Assembly (NCBI RefSeq): GCF_014190805.1
Contig: NZ_JACHVQ010000002.1
Coordinates: 558,001-622,000 of the forward strand
Length of the DNA stretch: 64,000 nucleotides
From: Flexivirga oryzae
Lineage (GTDB): Bacteria > Actinomycetota > Actinomycetes > Actinomycetales > Dermatophilaceae
Direction: 5' to 3'
The position numbers were made by a program, and so were the translations under genes. Numbering within the stretch: position 1 is the first letter of the stretch; every line of letters starts with the position of its first letter. Positions 1 to 8,157 of the stretch are shown one piece after another. A model generated the notes under the pieces. It saw only the letters and a list, made by a program, of their open reading frames with translations, did not search any database and was not told where the DNA came from.

Positions 1-280
1 AGCGGCCCGACAATGGCCGTCATCGTCGGTGCCCGCAGCCGGCGTCAGGGCTGGCCGTGGGCCGCCCGAAGGGCTTGGCCTTGACGCCAGTGAGGACACC
101 GACACCATCGCGCGCGGGGAGCGTGAATCAGCCTCGGTTCGAGCGTGCATCGCTTCAAGTGCCCGGGACCGAAGATCAGCGACTCGGTGAGCCGCGACAT
201 CCACGACACCCCAACTGAACCCACGAAAAAGGTCCTGAGCCGCGACACCGTGTAAACGATGTCGCGACTCAGGACACTTG
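1..280 (-). mobile_element. Decayed insertion-sequence end, possibly IS481-like
   Basis: No intact gene is visible here. Positions 232-247 and 260-275 form an inverted repeat matching at 15 of 16 positions (GTCCTGAG-C-CGCGACA against TGTCGCG-A-CTCAGGAC). Part of the same arm (GCCGCGACA) recurs near 190. Read on the minus strand, the DNA inward of the palindrome contains a short frame beginning MHARTEADSR, which faintly resembles the N-terminus of IS481-type transposases but soon loses frame. The arrangement suggests the terminal part of an insertion sequence that has lost its transposase. The family assignment is from memory of similar IS ends and is weak. An alternative is a bidirectional terminator beside the tRNA gene. 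Confidence 0.35.
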
Positions 281-371
281 CGGAGGCGGAGGGATTTGAA
301 CCCTCGATGGGGTTTTATCCCCAAACCCGCTTAGCAGGCGGGCGCCATAGACCAGACTAGGCGACGCCTCC
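281..371 (-). tRNA. tRNA-Ser (anticodon GCT)
   Basis: A 91-nt serine-type tRNA on the minus strand. The acceptor stem pairs GGAGGCG with CGCCTCC, the T arm has GGTTCAAATCC, and a long variable arm is present as expected for tRNA-Ser. The anticodon loop reads CTGCTAA, giving GCT for AGC/AGT codons. CCA is not encoded: the discriminator G is followed by CAAGTG. It lies right beside the palindrome of the IS remnant, a common insertion neighbourhood. Confidence 0.93.
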
Positions 372-576
372 AGTGCTGCACCTCGCGGTGAAGCGTGGCA
401 AGGCTACCCAAGACACGGGTCGAAGTTCAAAGCGGGTCCACGCGGCCCGGCAACCGAAGACCTAGGTTCGGCGTCTACGGTGACGACACCCGATTTGTGA
501 TCCGACCGACAGTCGTTCACGATTGGCAGACCCACAAGGTCACAGCACGGTAACGGACTCGAATGAAGGTAGGCGA

Positions 577-2214
577 ATGACGGGAAACGTCGGAGGTGTC
601 GGCGGTGGCCGCCCGGTGCCCGAGCGTGACCCCGATGAGACCATCATCGCCTCCCGGCGGGAACTCGCCCGGCGCCAGAGTGCCCCCCGGCAGACCGCGC
701 GCTCCCGCCACGAGCGCCGGATGGCCCGCGCGCGGGACGTCCGTCGTGCCCTCGGCCTGACCGCGCTGTCGGTGCTGCTGCCCGGCCTCGGACTGCTGTG
801 GACCAAACGGCGCATGATCGGTCTGGCGATGATCGGCGTGGCGCTCGTGGGCGCCATCAGTTTCGCGATCATCGTCTCCAGCGGCGGGCTGATCCACGGC
901 GCCGCGCAGCTGCTGACCCGCAAGGGCCTGATCCTGCTGCTCGTCTTCACGATCTGCGGCGGGCTGCTGTGGATCGCGGGCATCGTGCTGACGGCGTTGA
1001 CGACGACGAACCGGCGCTGGCCGGAGCAGACGCGGTGGTTGCACCGCATCTTCGCGACCCTCATGTGTCTGATCGTCGCCGCGCCGACGGCATACGCCAC
1101 CCGCGACGTGATCATCACCCGCAACGCGTTCGACCAGATCTTCACCAAGCGCTACACCACCAACACCGATGCGGTCACCCCGGCCGACGGCAGCAACCCG
1201 TGGAAGGACATTCCGCGGGTCAACATCCTGTTGTTCGGCTCCGACGCCGGCGCCGACCGTTACCTGCAGCGTCCCGACTCGCTCATCGTCGCCAGCGTCA
1301 ACACCGTGACCGGCGACACCGTGCTGGTCAGCGTCCCGCGCAACATGGGCCACGCACCGATCCCGGCGAGCGACCCGTTGCACAAGATCTACCCGAACGG
1401 CTTCGTCAAACTCCCCGGCCAGACGGACCCGGCAGCGGGTCTGATGGAGAGCATCTGGCAGGCCGGCAACGAGCACAAGAAGCTGTTCCCCAAGAACGAC
1501 CCCAGCCCCGGCCTCACCGCCACGCGCGACGCGGTCACCGGGATCACCGGCCTCAAGATCGACTACACCGCAACCGTCGACCTCTCCGGCTTCCAGCAAC
1601 TGGTCAACGCCATGGGCGGGGTCTGGGTCAACGTCAAGCCCGACCCCAACTCGCTCACCGACCCCAAGAAGGGCATCCCGATCGGCGGCCGGATCATCAA
1701 CGGCCAGATCCAGCCCGGCTCGATCGTCGGTTACATCAAGCCGGGCTACCAGAAACTCAACGGTTTCCAGGCGCTGTGGTACTCCCGCAGCCGCGTTGCC
1801 AGCAGCGACGACCAGCGGATGCGCCGCCAACGCTGCATGATCAACGACCTCATCTCGCAGGTGAACCCGTTCCAGATGGTCCAGAAGTTCCCGTCGATCA
1901 TGCAGGTCGCCGCCAAGAACATCCGGATCGACATCGACCAGGACAAGTTGCCCGCGTTCGCCACCCTGGCCAACAAGATGAAGAACGGCAACATGCGCAC
2001 GGTCGACATCTCCGACCCGGTGAGCAACAGCAACCCGGACTTCACCAAGATCCACGCGCTGATCAAGAAGGCGATCACGGAGAAGCACAACAAGAAGGCT
2101 CCGACGCCGGACAAGGGCAAGACCAAGACCAAGAAGGCGACCGCCTCCTCCAGCTCCTCCTCGTCGTCGAGCACCACCACCAGCGCGATCAGCGACACCG
2201 CGAACTCTTGCTGA
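577..2214 (+). CDS. LytR-CpsA-Psr (LCP) family membrane protein
   Basis: Membrane-anchored LCP-family protein, about 545 residues. The family transfers undecaprenyl-linked glycopolymers onto peptidoglycan on the outer face of the membrane. An Arg-rich cytoplasmic N-terminus is followed by about four membrane segments (roughly residues 70-180), then an extracytoplasmic LCP domain beginning near VNILLFGSDAG and including VLVSVPRNMG, where the usual PRD is PRN. The Arg-rich motif DDQRMRRQRCMI matches the conserved phosphate-binding region. The C-terminus is a Lys-rich then Ser/Thr-rich tail. ATG 577 is chosen because GAAGG lies about 8 nt upstream; an in-frame TTG at 523 lacks a site. The exact polymer is unknown. 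Confidence 0.88.
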   Translation: MTGNVGGVGGGRPVPERDPDETIIASRRELARRQSAPRQTARSRHERRMARARDVRRALGLTALSVLLPGLGLLWTKRRMIGLAMIGVALVGAISFAIIVSSGGLIHGAAQLLTRKGLILLLVFTICGGLLWIAGIVLTALTTTNRRWPEQTRWLHRIFATLMCLIVAAPTAYATRDVIITRNAFDQIFTKRYTTNTDAVTPADGSNPWKDIPRVNILLFGSDAGADRYLQRPDSLIVASVNTVTGDTVLVSVPRNMGHAPIPASDPLHKIYPNGFVKLPGQTDPAAGLMESIWQAGNEHKKLFPKNDPSPGLTATRDAVTGITGLKIDYTATVDLSGFQQLVNAMGGVWVNVKPDPNSLTDPKKGIPIGGRIINGQIQPGSIVGYIKPGYQKLNGFQALWYSRSRVASSDDQRMRRQRCMINDLISQVNPFQMVQKFPSIMQVAAKNIRIDIDQDKLPAFATLANKMKNGNMRTVDISDPVSNSNPDFTKIHALIKKAITEKHNKKAPTPDKGKTKTKKATASSSSSSSSSTTTSAISDTANSC

Positions 2215-2272
2215 CACGCGCGAGGCGCTCCCGTCATACGAGCTCACCCGCGCGATGGGGTTGGATGCTGTC

Positions 2273-4189
2273 ATGAGTTCACGCACAGTGCTGGGAGTCA
2301 CCGCGGGAGCCCTGGTCATCGCCGGTGGGGTCGGCGGCTACATGTACCTGCAGCAGGCCTCGGCGGTCAGCAAGCAGGATTCGGCCGCGAAGGCGGCGGC
2401 GACGGCATTCGCGCAGGACTGGTCGGCGCGCACGCTCGACAAGGCGGTGTATGTCGGCACCACCCCGAAGGCGGCCGCGGACAACTTCGCCACCGCCACC
2501 GCGGCACTCGGCAAGGGCCCGATCTCCGTGCAGGTCGACGACTTCAACCGGGACGGCGACACCGGCACCGCAACGCTGCACGTGGCCTGGACGCTCAGCG
2601 GCAAGCGGGTCTTCAAGTGGGACGACCCGATCGCGCTGGTCAAGTCGGCCGACGGCACCTGGGGCATCCGGGTCGATGCGACCAAGTCGTTGTGGCACCC
2701 GAAACTGCAGGCGTCCGACGCGTTCGTGGTGAACCAGACGATGGGTCTGCGCGGCGAGATCCGCGGCGCGGACGACAGCGGGATCATGACCAACCAGAAG
2801 GTGTACGACATCTCGATCGACCCGACCAAGGCCACCGACGCCTCGATCGGGCAGTTGCAGAACGTGCTGAACATCGCCGGGTTGGTCACCAAGCTGCACG
2901 CGGCCAAGAAGTCCGGGTCGCAGGCGCTCATTCCGGTGATCACCTACCGGCAGAGCGACTACTTCATCTACCAGAACGGCATCCAGGACCTCCAGGGCGT
3001 CGTGGTGCAGACCCGACGCCAGCCGCTGGCCGCCACCTCCACCTTCGGACAGCCGCTGCTGGGCACCGTCGGGCAGGTCACCGCCGACATGATCAAGAAG
3101 CACCCGAAGACGTACCGGGCGGGCGACTACGCCGGCCTCTACGGGCTGCAGGCGCAGTATGACGCCACCATGCGTCCGACCTCCGGCTTCACCGTCACGC
3201 CCCGCTCGGACACGTCCGACATACTCTTCGGCACCAAGGCCAAGAACGGCACCAACCTCAAGACCACCCTCGACCCGACCGTGCAGAACGCCGCCGAGAA
3301 GGCGCTCGCGAGCATGAAGGACAAGCCGGCCGCCATCGTCGCGGTCAACGTCAAGACCGGTGGCGTGTCGGCGGTGGCCAACTCCCCCTACTACGGCATC
3401 GACCGGGCACTCCTCGGGCGTTACGCACCCGGCTCGCAGATGAAGATCGCCACGACCTACGCGCTGCTGACGCACGGCTTCGACCCCGACTCCAAGGTGC
3501 CCTGCCCCAGGAACGTCTACGTCAACGGCTACAAGATCGGCAACTTCGAGGGCGAGACCGGTGGCAACCCGAAGTTCAGCAAGGACTTCGCGATGTCCTG
3601 CAACACCGCCTTCGTGAAGGCCAGCTCCGACTTCACCGACACCGAGTTGCAACAGGCCGCCAATTCGCTCGGCCTGGGCGCCGACTGGGCCGACCGGATC
3701 GGGGTGGCCGGAACGTTCGCCGGGAACGTGCCCACCGCGAACGGCGCGACCGACAAGGCGGTGTCGGTGTTCGGGCAGGGCCGGGTGCAGGCCTCGCCGC
3801 TGTCGATCGCCGTGATGACGGGGTCCGTCGCGCGCGGCTCCTACCTCGCGCCGGAGCTCGTGACCAGCCCGGCGCCGGCGAAGGGTGCCCGGTCGGCCAC
3901 GCCGCTGAAGGCGGGCGCGATCCAGGAGATCAAGAAGCTGATGCGGCTGACCGTCACGGACGGCACCGCGACCGCGGTGAAGAAGGTGCCCGGCGGCCCG
4001 GTCTACGCCAAGACCGGCACCTCCGAGTTCGCCGAGGGCGGCAAGACCGGCGTCAACGGCTGGCTGACCGGCTGGCAGGGCAACACCGCGTTCTGTGTGC
4101 TCGTCGAGGACGTCCCCTCGGGCAAGAGCGGCGGCAACACGGCTGCCCCGCTGGCCGCGAAGTTCCTCACCACCCTCGCGACCAGCTGA
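2273..4189 (+). CDS. Penicillin-binding transpeptidase with NTF2-like N-terminal domain
   Basis: Single-pass membrane penicillin-binding protein of about 638 residues, acting in peptidoglycan cross-linking outside the membrane. It has an N-terminal membrane anchor (residues about 5-25), a MecA_N/NTF2-like domain, a PBP dimerisation-like middle, and a C-terminal transpeptidase domain. Active-site motifs are present: SQMK (SxxK) in PGSQMKIATT, SCN (SxN) in MSCNTAFV, and KTGTSEF (KTG). ATG 2273 is preferred because GGGG lies about 12 nt upstream and it directly begins a signal-anchor; an in-frame ATG at 2255 is possible. It follows the LCP gene by about 60 bp in the same direction, so both may form an envelope operon. 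Confidence 0.9.
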   Translation: MSSRTVLGVTAGALVIAGGVGGYMYLQQASAVSKQDSAAKAAATAFAQDWSARTLDKAVYVGTTPKAAADNFATATAALGKGPISVQVDDFNRDGDTGTATLHVAWTLSGKRVFKWDDPIALVKSADGTWGIRVDATKSLWHPKLQASDAFVVNQTMGLRGEIRGADDSGIMTNQKVYDISIDPTKATDASIGQLQNVLNIAGLVTKLHAAKKSGSQALIPVITYRQSDYFIYQNGIQDLQGVVVQTRRQPLAATSTFGQPLLGTVGQVTADMIKKHPKTYRAGDYAGLYGLQAQYDATMRPTSGFTVTPRSDTSDILFGTKAKNGTNLKTTLDPTVQNAAEKALASMKDKPAAIVAVNVKTGGVSAVANSPYYGIDRALLGRYAPGSQMKIATTYALLTHGFDPDSKVPCPRNVYVNGYKIGNFEGETGGNPKFSKDFAMSCNTAFVKASSDFTDTELQQAANSLGLGADWADRIGVAGTFAGNVPTANGATDKAVSVFGQGRVQASPLSIAVMTGSVARGSYLAPELVTSPAPAKGARSATPLKAGAIQEIKKLMRLTVTDGTATAVKKVPGGPVYAKTGTSEFAEGGKTGVNGWLTGWQGNTAFCVLVEDVPSGKSGGNTAAPLAAKFLTTLATS

Positions 4190-4224
4190 CTACTGTCGTC
4201 ACTTCCTCGCCCGTGTGCGTAGGT

Positions 4225-4457
4225 CCCCCCGGGGGAGACGTATGACCGGGTTCCGGCATCGCACCCGTACACAGCTCCCCACCGGGGGGACGTATGACCG
4301 CGTTCCGGCGTCCCACCCGTACACAGCTCCCCACCGGGGGGACGTATGACCGGGTTCCGGCGTCCCACCCGCGCGTAGCTCCCCACCGGGGGGACGTATG
4401 ACCGGGTTCCGGCGTGCCACCCGTACACAGCACCCCACCGGGGGGACGTATGACCGG
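4225..4457. repeat. 52-bp tandem repeat, about 4.3 copies
   Basis: The word CGTATGACC recurs at 4239, 4291, 4343, 4395 and 4447, an exact 52-bp period. Each unit runs through GGTTCCGGCGTCCCACCCG and ends in CTCCCCACCGGGGGGA, which can itself fold. Copies differ at only a few positions. The array lies between the convergent penicillin-binding protein and cold-shock genes and encodes nothing convincing. It is not a CRISPR: the intervening sequence is conserved rather than unique. Confidence 0.9.
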
Positions 4458-4510
4458 CTCGAGCGCAGGGCGACGCGAAGCCCGACGCGCGCCGCGCCCA
4501 CCGGAACGAC

Positions 4511-4547
4511 AAAACGCCCCGGCGAGCGCCGAATGCGCTGCCGGGGC
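4511..4547 (-). terminator. Rho-independent terminator of the cold-shock gene
   Basis: On the minus strand the sequence folds as GCCCCGGC-A-GCGC(T) with loop ATTCG and the complementary AGCGC-C-GCCGGGGC strand, followed by GTTTTGTCG. The outer stem pairs 4540-4547 with 4516-4523 and the inner stem 4535-4539 with 4525-4529. It lies about 55 bp beyond the csp stop codon in the right orientation. Confidence 0.85.
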
Positions 4548-4601
4548 TTTCGCTGACCGGGCTACTGCCCGACCATGGGTCCTGCTACATCAAGGGGTCG
4601 A

Positions 4602-4805
4602 TCAGACCGGAACGACATTGGCCGCCTGCGGGCCCTTGTCACCCTGGGTGATCTCGAACTCGACGCGCTGTGCCTCGTCGAGGCTGCGGTAACCCTGAGA
4701 CTGGATCGCAGTGAAGTGGACGAAAACGTCCGGACCGCCGCCATCCTGGGCGATGAAACCAAAGCCCTTTTCAGCGTTGAACCACTTGACGGTTCCCTGT
4801 GCCAT
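4602..4805 (-). CDS. Cold-shock protein, CspA family
   Basis: A 67-residue single cold-shock domain, the usual family length. It starts MAQGTVKWFNAEKGFGFI and carries the two RNA-binding motifs, KGFGFI (RNP1) and VFVHF (RNP2). The family binds single-stranded RNA/DNA and melts RNA structure. No clear Shine-Dalgarno precedes ATG. About 300 bp of gene-free DNA lie upstream, compatible with the long structured leader typical of csp genes, though no specific cold-box could be identified. A strong terminator follows. Which paralogue (cspA, cspC) cannot be decided. Confidence 0.95.
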   Translation of the reverse strand: MAQGTVKWFNAEKGFGFIAQDGGGPDVFVHFTAIQSQGYRSLDEAQRVEFEITQGDKGPQAANVVPV

Positions 4806-5104
4806 TGGGGGTAACTCTCAATCTATTGTTCTTCGTTGCGTGTGACCGCGCACCTTACGTGGCCACGACGACCGCCGAGGCATCCCCCCAATGGGTGAAC
4901 CGTCCGCTCACAAACTCGGCGCCCAACGTTTGGGGTCGGGCGCCGCACCACGAGGAACTGCAACAACAGTCGAGGCTCGACGGTAGCACGGCAAGTGTGG
5001 ACGCAAGGTGTCCTGGAGATGACCGATCTCACACGGTGAACTGCTGCCCCGCTCCGCCCGAGCTACCCCGTGCCGGGGGCCGTTGCACTGGTTAGGCTGC
5101 GGTG

Positions 5105-5512
5105 ATGATCGAGCGGGCCGGCGAGTTCGCCTTCGCGCACAGATTCCACGGCGGGACCGGCGAGACCCGCGTCGAGTGGCACGGATTCGGCCGCCTGCAG
5201 CTGCCGGTGGCGGTGCAGACCTGGCACCTGCCGCCCGGCGCCTCCGAGGGTATGCACACGCACGATCCCGCCGCTGATCCGCTCGAGGAGCTCTACGTGG
5301 TGATCGCCGGCACCGGGCGGATGCGCGTCGACGACACGGTGTATGACGTCAGCGCCGGCGACAGCGTCGTCGCCGCGTCCGGCAGCGCGCACGATCTCGT
5401 CAACACCGGCGACGACGAGTTGCGGGTGCTCGTGGTGTGGGGGCCACCGGGGGACGCCGACTGGTCGGCATACGGCTCCGCACAGAAGGCGCGGCGGGCC
5501 CGCGAGCGCTGA
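5105..5512 (+). CDS. Cupin-domain protein
   Basis: Small single-domain cupin of 135 residues. The two cupin motifs are visible: the first around MHTHDPAADPLEELYVVIAG with metal-ligand candidates H-x-H and E, the second around GDSVVAASGSAHDLVN with a late His. A substrate cannot be inferred. ATG 5105 is chosen because TAGGCT lies exactly 6 nt upstream (5093-5098), the geometry of a leaderless transcript; there is no Shine-Dalgarno sequence. It converges on the IclR gene 10 bp away, and no functional link to the creatine locus is evident. Confidence 0.8.
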   Translation: MIERAGEFAFAHRFHGGTGETRVEWHGFGRLQLPVAVQTWHLPPGASEGMHTHDPAADPLEELYVVIAGTGRMRVDDTVYDVSAGDSVVAASGSAHDLVNTGDDELRVLVVWGPPGDADWSAYGSAQKARRARER

Positions 5513-5522
5513 CGCCGCGAGA

Positions 5523-6278
5523 TCAGGCCGTGCGCTGCTCCGGTGTGCCGCCCAGGGCGCGGGTCAGGTCGTCGGCGGCGGCCCGACACGCGGCGCACAG
5601 CTGCGCGAGCCGGTCGTCGTCGACGCGGTAGGCGGGCACCGCGAGCAGGATCGCGGCGATGAGCCGGCCACGGTGGTCACGGACCGCCGCGGCGACGCCG
5701 ACCTCGTCCGGCGTCGTGTCACCGTTGTTGACCGCGACGCCGTCCCGGTCGTTCGCGGCCAGCCGCCGGTATGCCGCCCGGCTCTGCGGCGCCGCATCGA
5801 AGAACTCGTCACGCTCGGTGTCCGACAAGGTCGCGAGCCGCACCCGGACGGAGGCATCCTCGACCCTGCTGTACCGCGAGCCCAGCTCGGTGACGTGCTT
5901 GATCGGGTTCGCGGACGGCACCTGCTCGACGATGACCGCCGCGAAGCGGTCCCACAGCACCAGGGAGCTGGTCTCGCCGGTGGCGGCGGTGAGCTCGGTG
6001 AGCACCGGCAGCGCGGCGCGCCGTACATCCAGGTTCGCGAGCAACGAGCCGGCCACGCTGAGCAGACCGAGCCCGAGCCGGTACTTCTTCGACAGCGGGT
6101 CCTGCTCGACCAGGTCCTCGGCCTCCAGGGTGGTCATCATCCGCGACACCGACGACTTGTGCAGCCCGATCTCCTCGGCGATCTCGACGACGCCGAGCAC
6201 CGGATGCTCCGGGCTGAAACACCGCAGCACGGCCATCGCGGTGGCGACCGGGGACGTGCCGCGCGGTGCGGTCGTCAT
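5523..6278 (-). CDS. IclR-family transcriptional regulator
   Basis: About 251 residues, standard for IclR regulators. The N-terminal winged helix includes LGVVEIAEEIGLHKSSVSRMM; the C-terminal IclR effector domain includes GETSSLVLWD and AAVRDHRGRLIAA. Its ATG overlaps the upstream deaminase stop in ATGA, so the two are translationally coupled and presumably co-transcribed. The partner suggests it senses a pyrimidine, creatinine-like or related nitrogen compound, which is inference only. Confidence 0.9.
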   Translation of the reverse strand: MTTAPRGTSPVATAMAVLRCFSPEHPVLGVVEIAEEIGLHKSSVSRMMTTLEAEDLVEQDPLSKKYRLGLGLLSVAGSLLANLDVRRAALPVLTELTAATGETSSLVLWDRFAAVIVEQVPSANPIKHVTELGSRYSRVEDASVRVRLATLSDTERDEFFDAAPQSRAAYRRLAANDRDGVAVNNGDTTPDEVGVAAAVRDHRGRLIAAILLAVPAYRVDDDRLAQLCAACRAAADDLTRALGGTPEQRTA

Positions 6279-6766
6279 CGGTCCGCACCGTCCGGCTCGG
6301 CGGGCAGGGCGCCGATGTCCTCGGCCCACACCCGCGGAAAGCGTTGCTGGAACTGCCTCATCAGCTCCGTGCACCGGTCGTCGCCCAGCATCAGCACGGT
6401 CACCCCGCGGCTGCGCAGCCAGTCGAGTTCGCCGTCGAAGGTGCGGTTCTCGCCGGCCACCACCGAGGTGATGCCGAACTGCACGATCGCCCCGGCGCAC
6501 ATCGCGCACGGTGCGAGTGTGGTGTGCAGGATCGTGCCGGCGTACGAGCCGATGCGACCCGCCTGGCGCAGACAGTCGATCTCCCCGTGCGCGGTGGGAT
6601 CACCGTGCTGCACCCGTTGGTTGTGGCCGGTTGCGAGCAGCCGGCCGTCCTTCTCGAGGGCGGCACCGATGGGCACGCCACCGTCCTGCAGCGACGCGGC
6701 CGCCGCCGCGACCGCCGCCTCGAACGCCGGCCGCGAGTAGCGAGTGCGCAGTTCGTCCTCGTCCAT
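6275..6766 (-). CDS. Cytosine-deaminase-type nucleobase deaminase
   Basis: A 163-residue zinc hydrolase of the cytidine/deoxycytidylate deaminase fold, close in sequence pattern to yeast-type cytosine deaminase (about 158 residues). GGVPIGAALEKDGRLLATGHN and ENRTFDGELDWL follow that family closely. The zinc/catalytic site is intact: His60 and Glu62 in AHGE, Cys87 and Cys90 in PCAMC. It would convert cytosine to uracil and ammonia. Because it sits beside creatinase, creatinine is an alternative substrate; some bacterial cytosine deaminases are reported to act on creatinine. ATG 6766 follows AAAGGGGAGG. It is separated from creatinase by a strong terminator, so it probably has its own promoter. 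Confidence 0.85.
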   Translation of the reverse strand: MDEDELRTRYSRPAFEAAVAAAAASLQDGGVPIGAALEKDGRLLATGHNQRVQHGDPTAHGEIDCLRQAGRIGSYAGTILHTTLAPCAMCAGAIVQFGITSVVAGENRTFDGELDWLRSRGVTVLMLGDDRCTELMRQFQQRFPRVWAEDIGALPAEPDGADR

Positions 6767-6836
6767 GGCCTCCCCTTTCCGGTGCTGGTTTCCCTCGCGA
6801 TTGTGGCGCACCCGTCGTCATACCGCGCGCAGAACG

Positions 6837-6872
6837 CCGGGCTCGGGGGGCCTGCAGGTCCCCCGAGCCCGG
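6837..6872 (-). terminator. Perfect 13-bp stem terminator after creatinase
   Basis: CCGGGCTCGGGGG (6837-6849) pairs perfectly with CCCCCGAGCCCGG (6860-6872) around a 10-nt loop. It lies 14 bp beyond the creatinase stop. There is no clean T-run, so it may be a strong hairpin terminator of the actinobacterial kind. It partitions the permease-hydrolase-creatinase operon from the deaminase-IclR pair. Confidence 0.75.
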
Positions 6873-6886
6873 TCGTTCCGCCCTGC

Positions 6887-8140
6887 TCAGGCGCTGATGA
6901 TGTTCTGCTCCGGGCCGAACGGGAACTTGGTGATGTTCTCGGCACCGTCCTCGCCGACGACCAGGATGTCGTGCTCGCGGTACCCGCCCGCGCCCGGCTC
7001 GCCCTCGGGCACGGTGATCATCGGCTCCATCGACACGACCATGCCCGGCTCCAGGACGGTGTCGATGTCCTCGCGCAACTCCAGCCCGGCCTCGCGTCCG
7101 TAGTAGTGCGACAGCACTCCGAAGGAGTGCCCGTAGCCGAAGGTGCGGTTGGGCAGCAGGCCGTAGCCGACGTAGATCTTGTTCAGTTCGGCGGCGATGT
7201 CCTTGCAGACCGCGCCGGGCTTGATCAGTTCCAGCCCGGCCCGGTGCACCTCGACGTTGATGTTCCACAGCTCCAGCGACCGCGCGTCCGGCTCGCCGAG
7301 GAACAGCGTGCGCTCCAGGGCGGTGTAGTAGCCCGAGGTCATCGGGAAACAGTTGAGCGACAGGATGTCGCCCTCCTCCAGCTTGCGGGTCGTCGACCAG
7401 TTGTGTGCACCGTCGGTGTTGATGCCCGACTGGAACCACACCCAGGTGTCGCGGATCTCGCTGTGCGGGAACGCTTTCGCGATCTCGTGGGTCATCGCCT
7501 CGGTGCCGGCGAGCGCGACCTCGTACTCGCTGACGCCGACCTTGATGGCGCGGCGGATCGCCTCGCCGCCCAGGTCGCCGATCCGGGTGCCGTGCTTGAT
7601 GACCTCGATCTCCTCGGGCGACTTGATCATCCGCTGGCGCATGGCGGCCTGCGACACGTCGACCAGTTCCGCGCCGTCCAGGGCGGCGGCCAGCCGTCCG
7701 CGCAGGATGAGCGGCAGCTGGTCGTCCTCGACGCCGACCCGCTTGGCGGTGACGCCGCGCTGCTTCAGGGCCTGCTGGATCGCGTAGTAGTAGTTGTCGC
7801 GGTTCCAGTCGGTGTAGACGATGTTCTCGCCGTACGACCGGCGCCACGGCATACCGGCGTCGATGTTCGCCGTGATCGTCACCGTGTCGTCCGCCGTGAC
7901 GACCATCGCGTAGGAGCGGCCGAAGTAGGTGAACAGGAAGTCGCTGTAGTACTTGATCGAGTGGTATGACGTCAGCACGACGGCGTCGAGCTGCAGGTCC
8001 GCCATGATCGAACGCAGCCCGTTGATGCGGCGCTCGAGCTCGGAGTCACTGAAGGTCAGCGGCACCTTCGAGCCGTTGTGCAGGACCTTCAGGCGCTCCA
8101 GGTCGGCGACGCTGGTGGCGGGGGAAGCGGTGGTGGTCAT
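6887..8140 (-). CDS. Creatinase (creatine amidinohydrolase)
   Basis: A 417-residue M24 "pita-bread" family protein hydrolysing creatine to sarcosine and urea in the cytosol. The match to characterised Pseudomonas creatinase (about 403 residues) is very close throughout: TSYHSIKYYSDFLF, IDAGMPWRR, FQSGINTDGAHN (catalytic-type His246), GDILSLNCFPM, RTFGYGHSFG and GREAGLELREDIDTVLEPG. Unlike metallo-peptidases of the fold it lacks the full metal set, as expected. ATG 8140 follows GAAGGAGC. It is the last gene of the permease-deacetylase-creatinase operon, and the divergent glyA-sox operon consumes its product sarcosine. Confidence 0.93.
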   Translation of the reverse strand: MTTTASPATSVADLERLKVLHNGSKVPLTFSDSELERRINGLRSIMADLQLDAVVLTSYHSIKYYSDFLFTYFGRSYAMVVTADDTVTITANIDAGMPWRRSYGENIVYTDWNRDNYYYAIQQALKQRGVTAKRVGVEDDQLPLILRGRLAAALDGAELVDVSQAAMRQRMIKSPEEIEVIKHGTRIGDLGGEAIRRAIKVGVSEYEVALAGTEAMTHEIAKAFPHSEIRDTWVWFQSGINTDGAHNWSTTRKLEEGDILSLNCFPMTSGYYTALERTLFLGEPDARSLELWNINVEVHRAGLELIKPGAVCKDIAAELNKIYVGYGLLPNRTFGYGHSFGVLSHYYGREAGLELREDIDTVLEPGMVVSMEPMITVPEGEPGAGGYREHDILVVGEDGAENITKFPFGPEQNIISA

Positions 8141-8157
8141 GGTGTTGCTCCTTCGTT

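Noticed and set aside
4225..4457. CRISPR array.
   Set aside because: The whole 52-bp unit is conserved with no variable spacers, and no cas genes are nearby.
4806..5104. Small protein gene in the gap upstream of the cold-shock gene.
   Set aside because: The 69-codon minus-strand frame is Cys/Arg-rich, lacks a ribosome site and lies in what is probably the csp leader and promoter.
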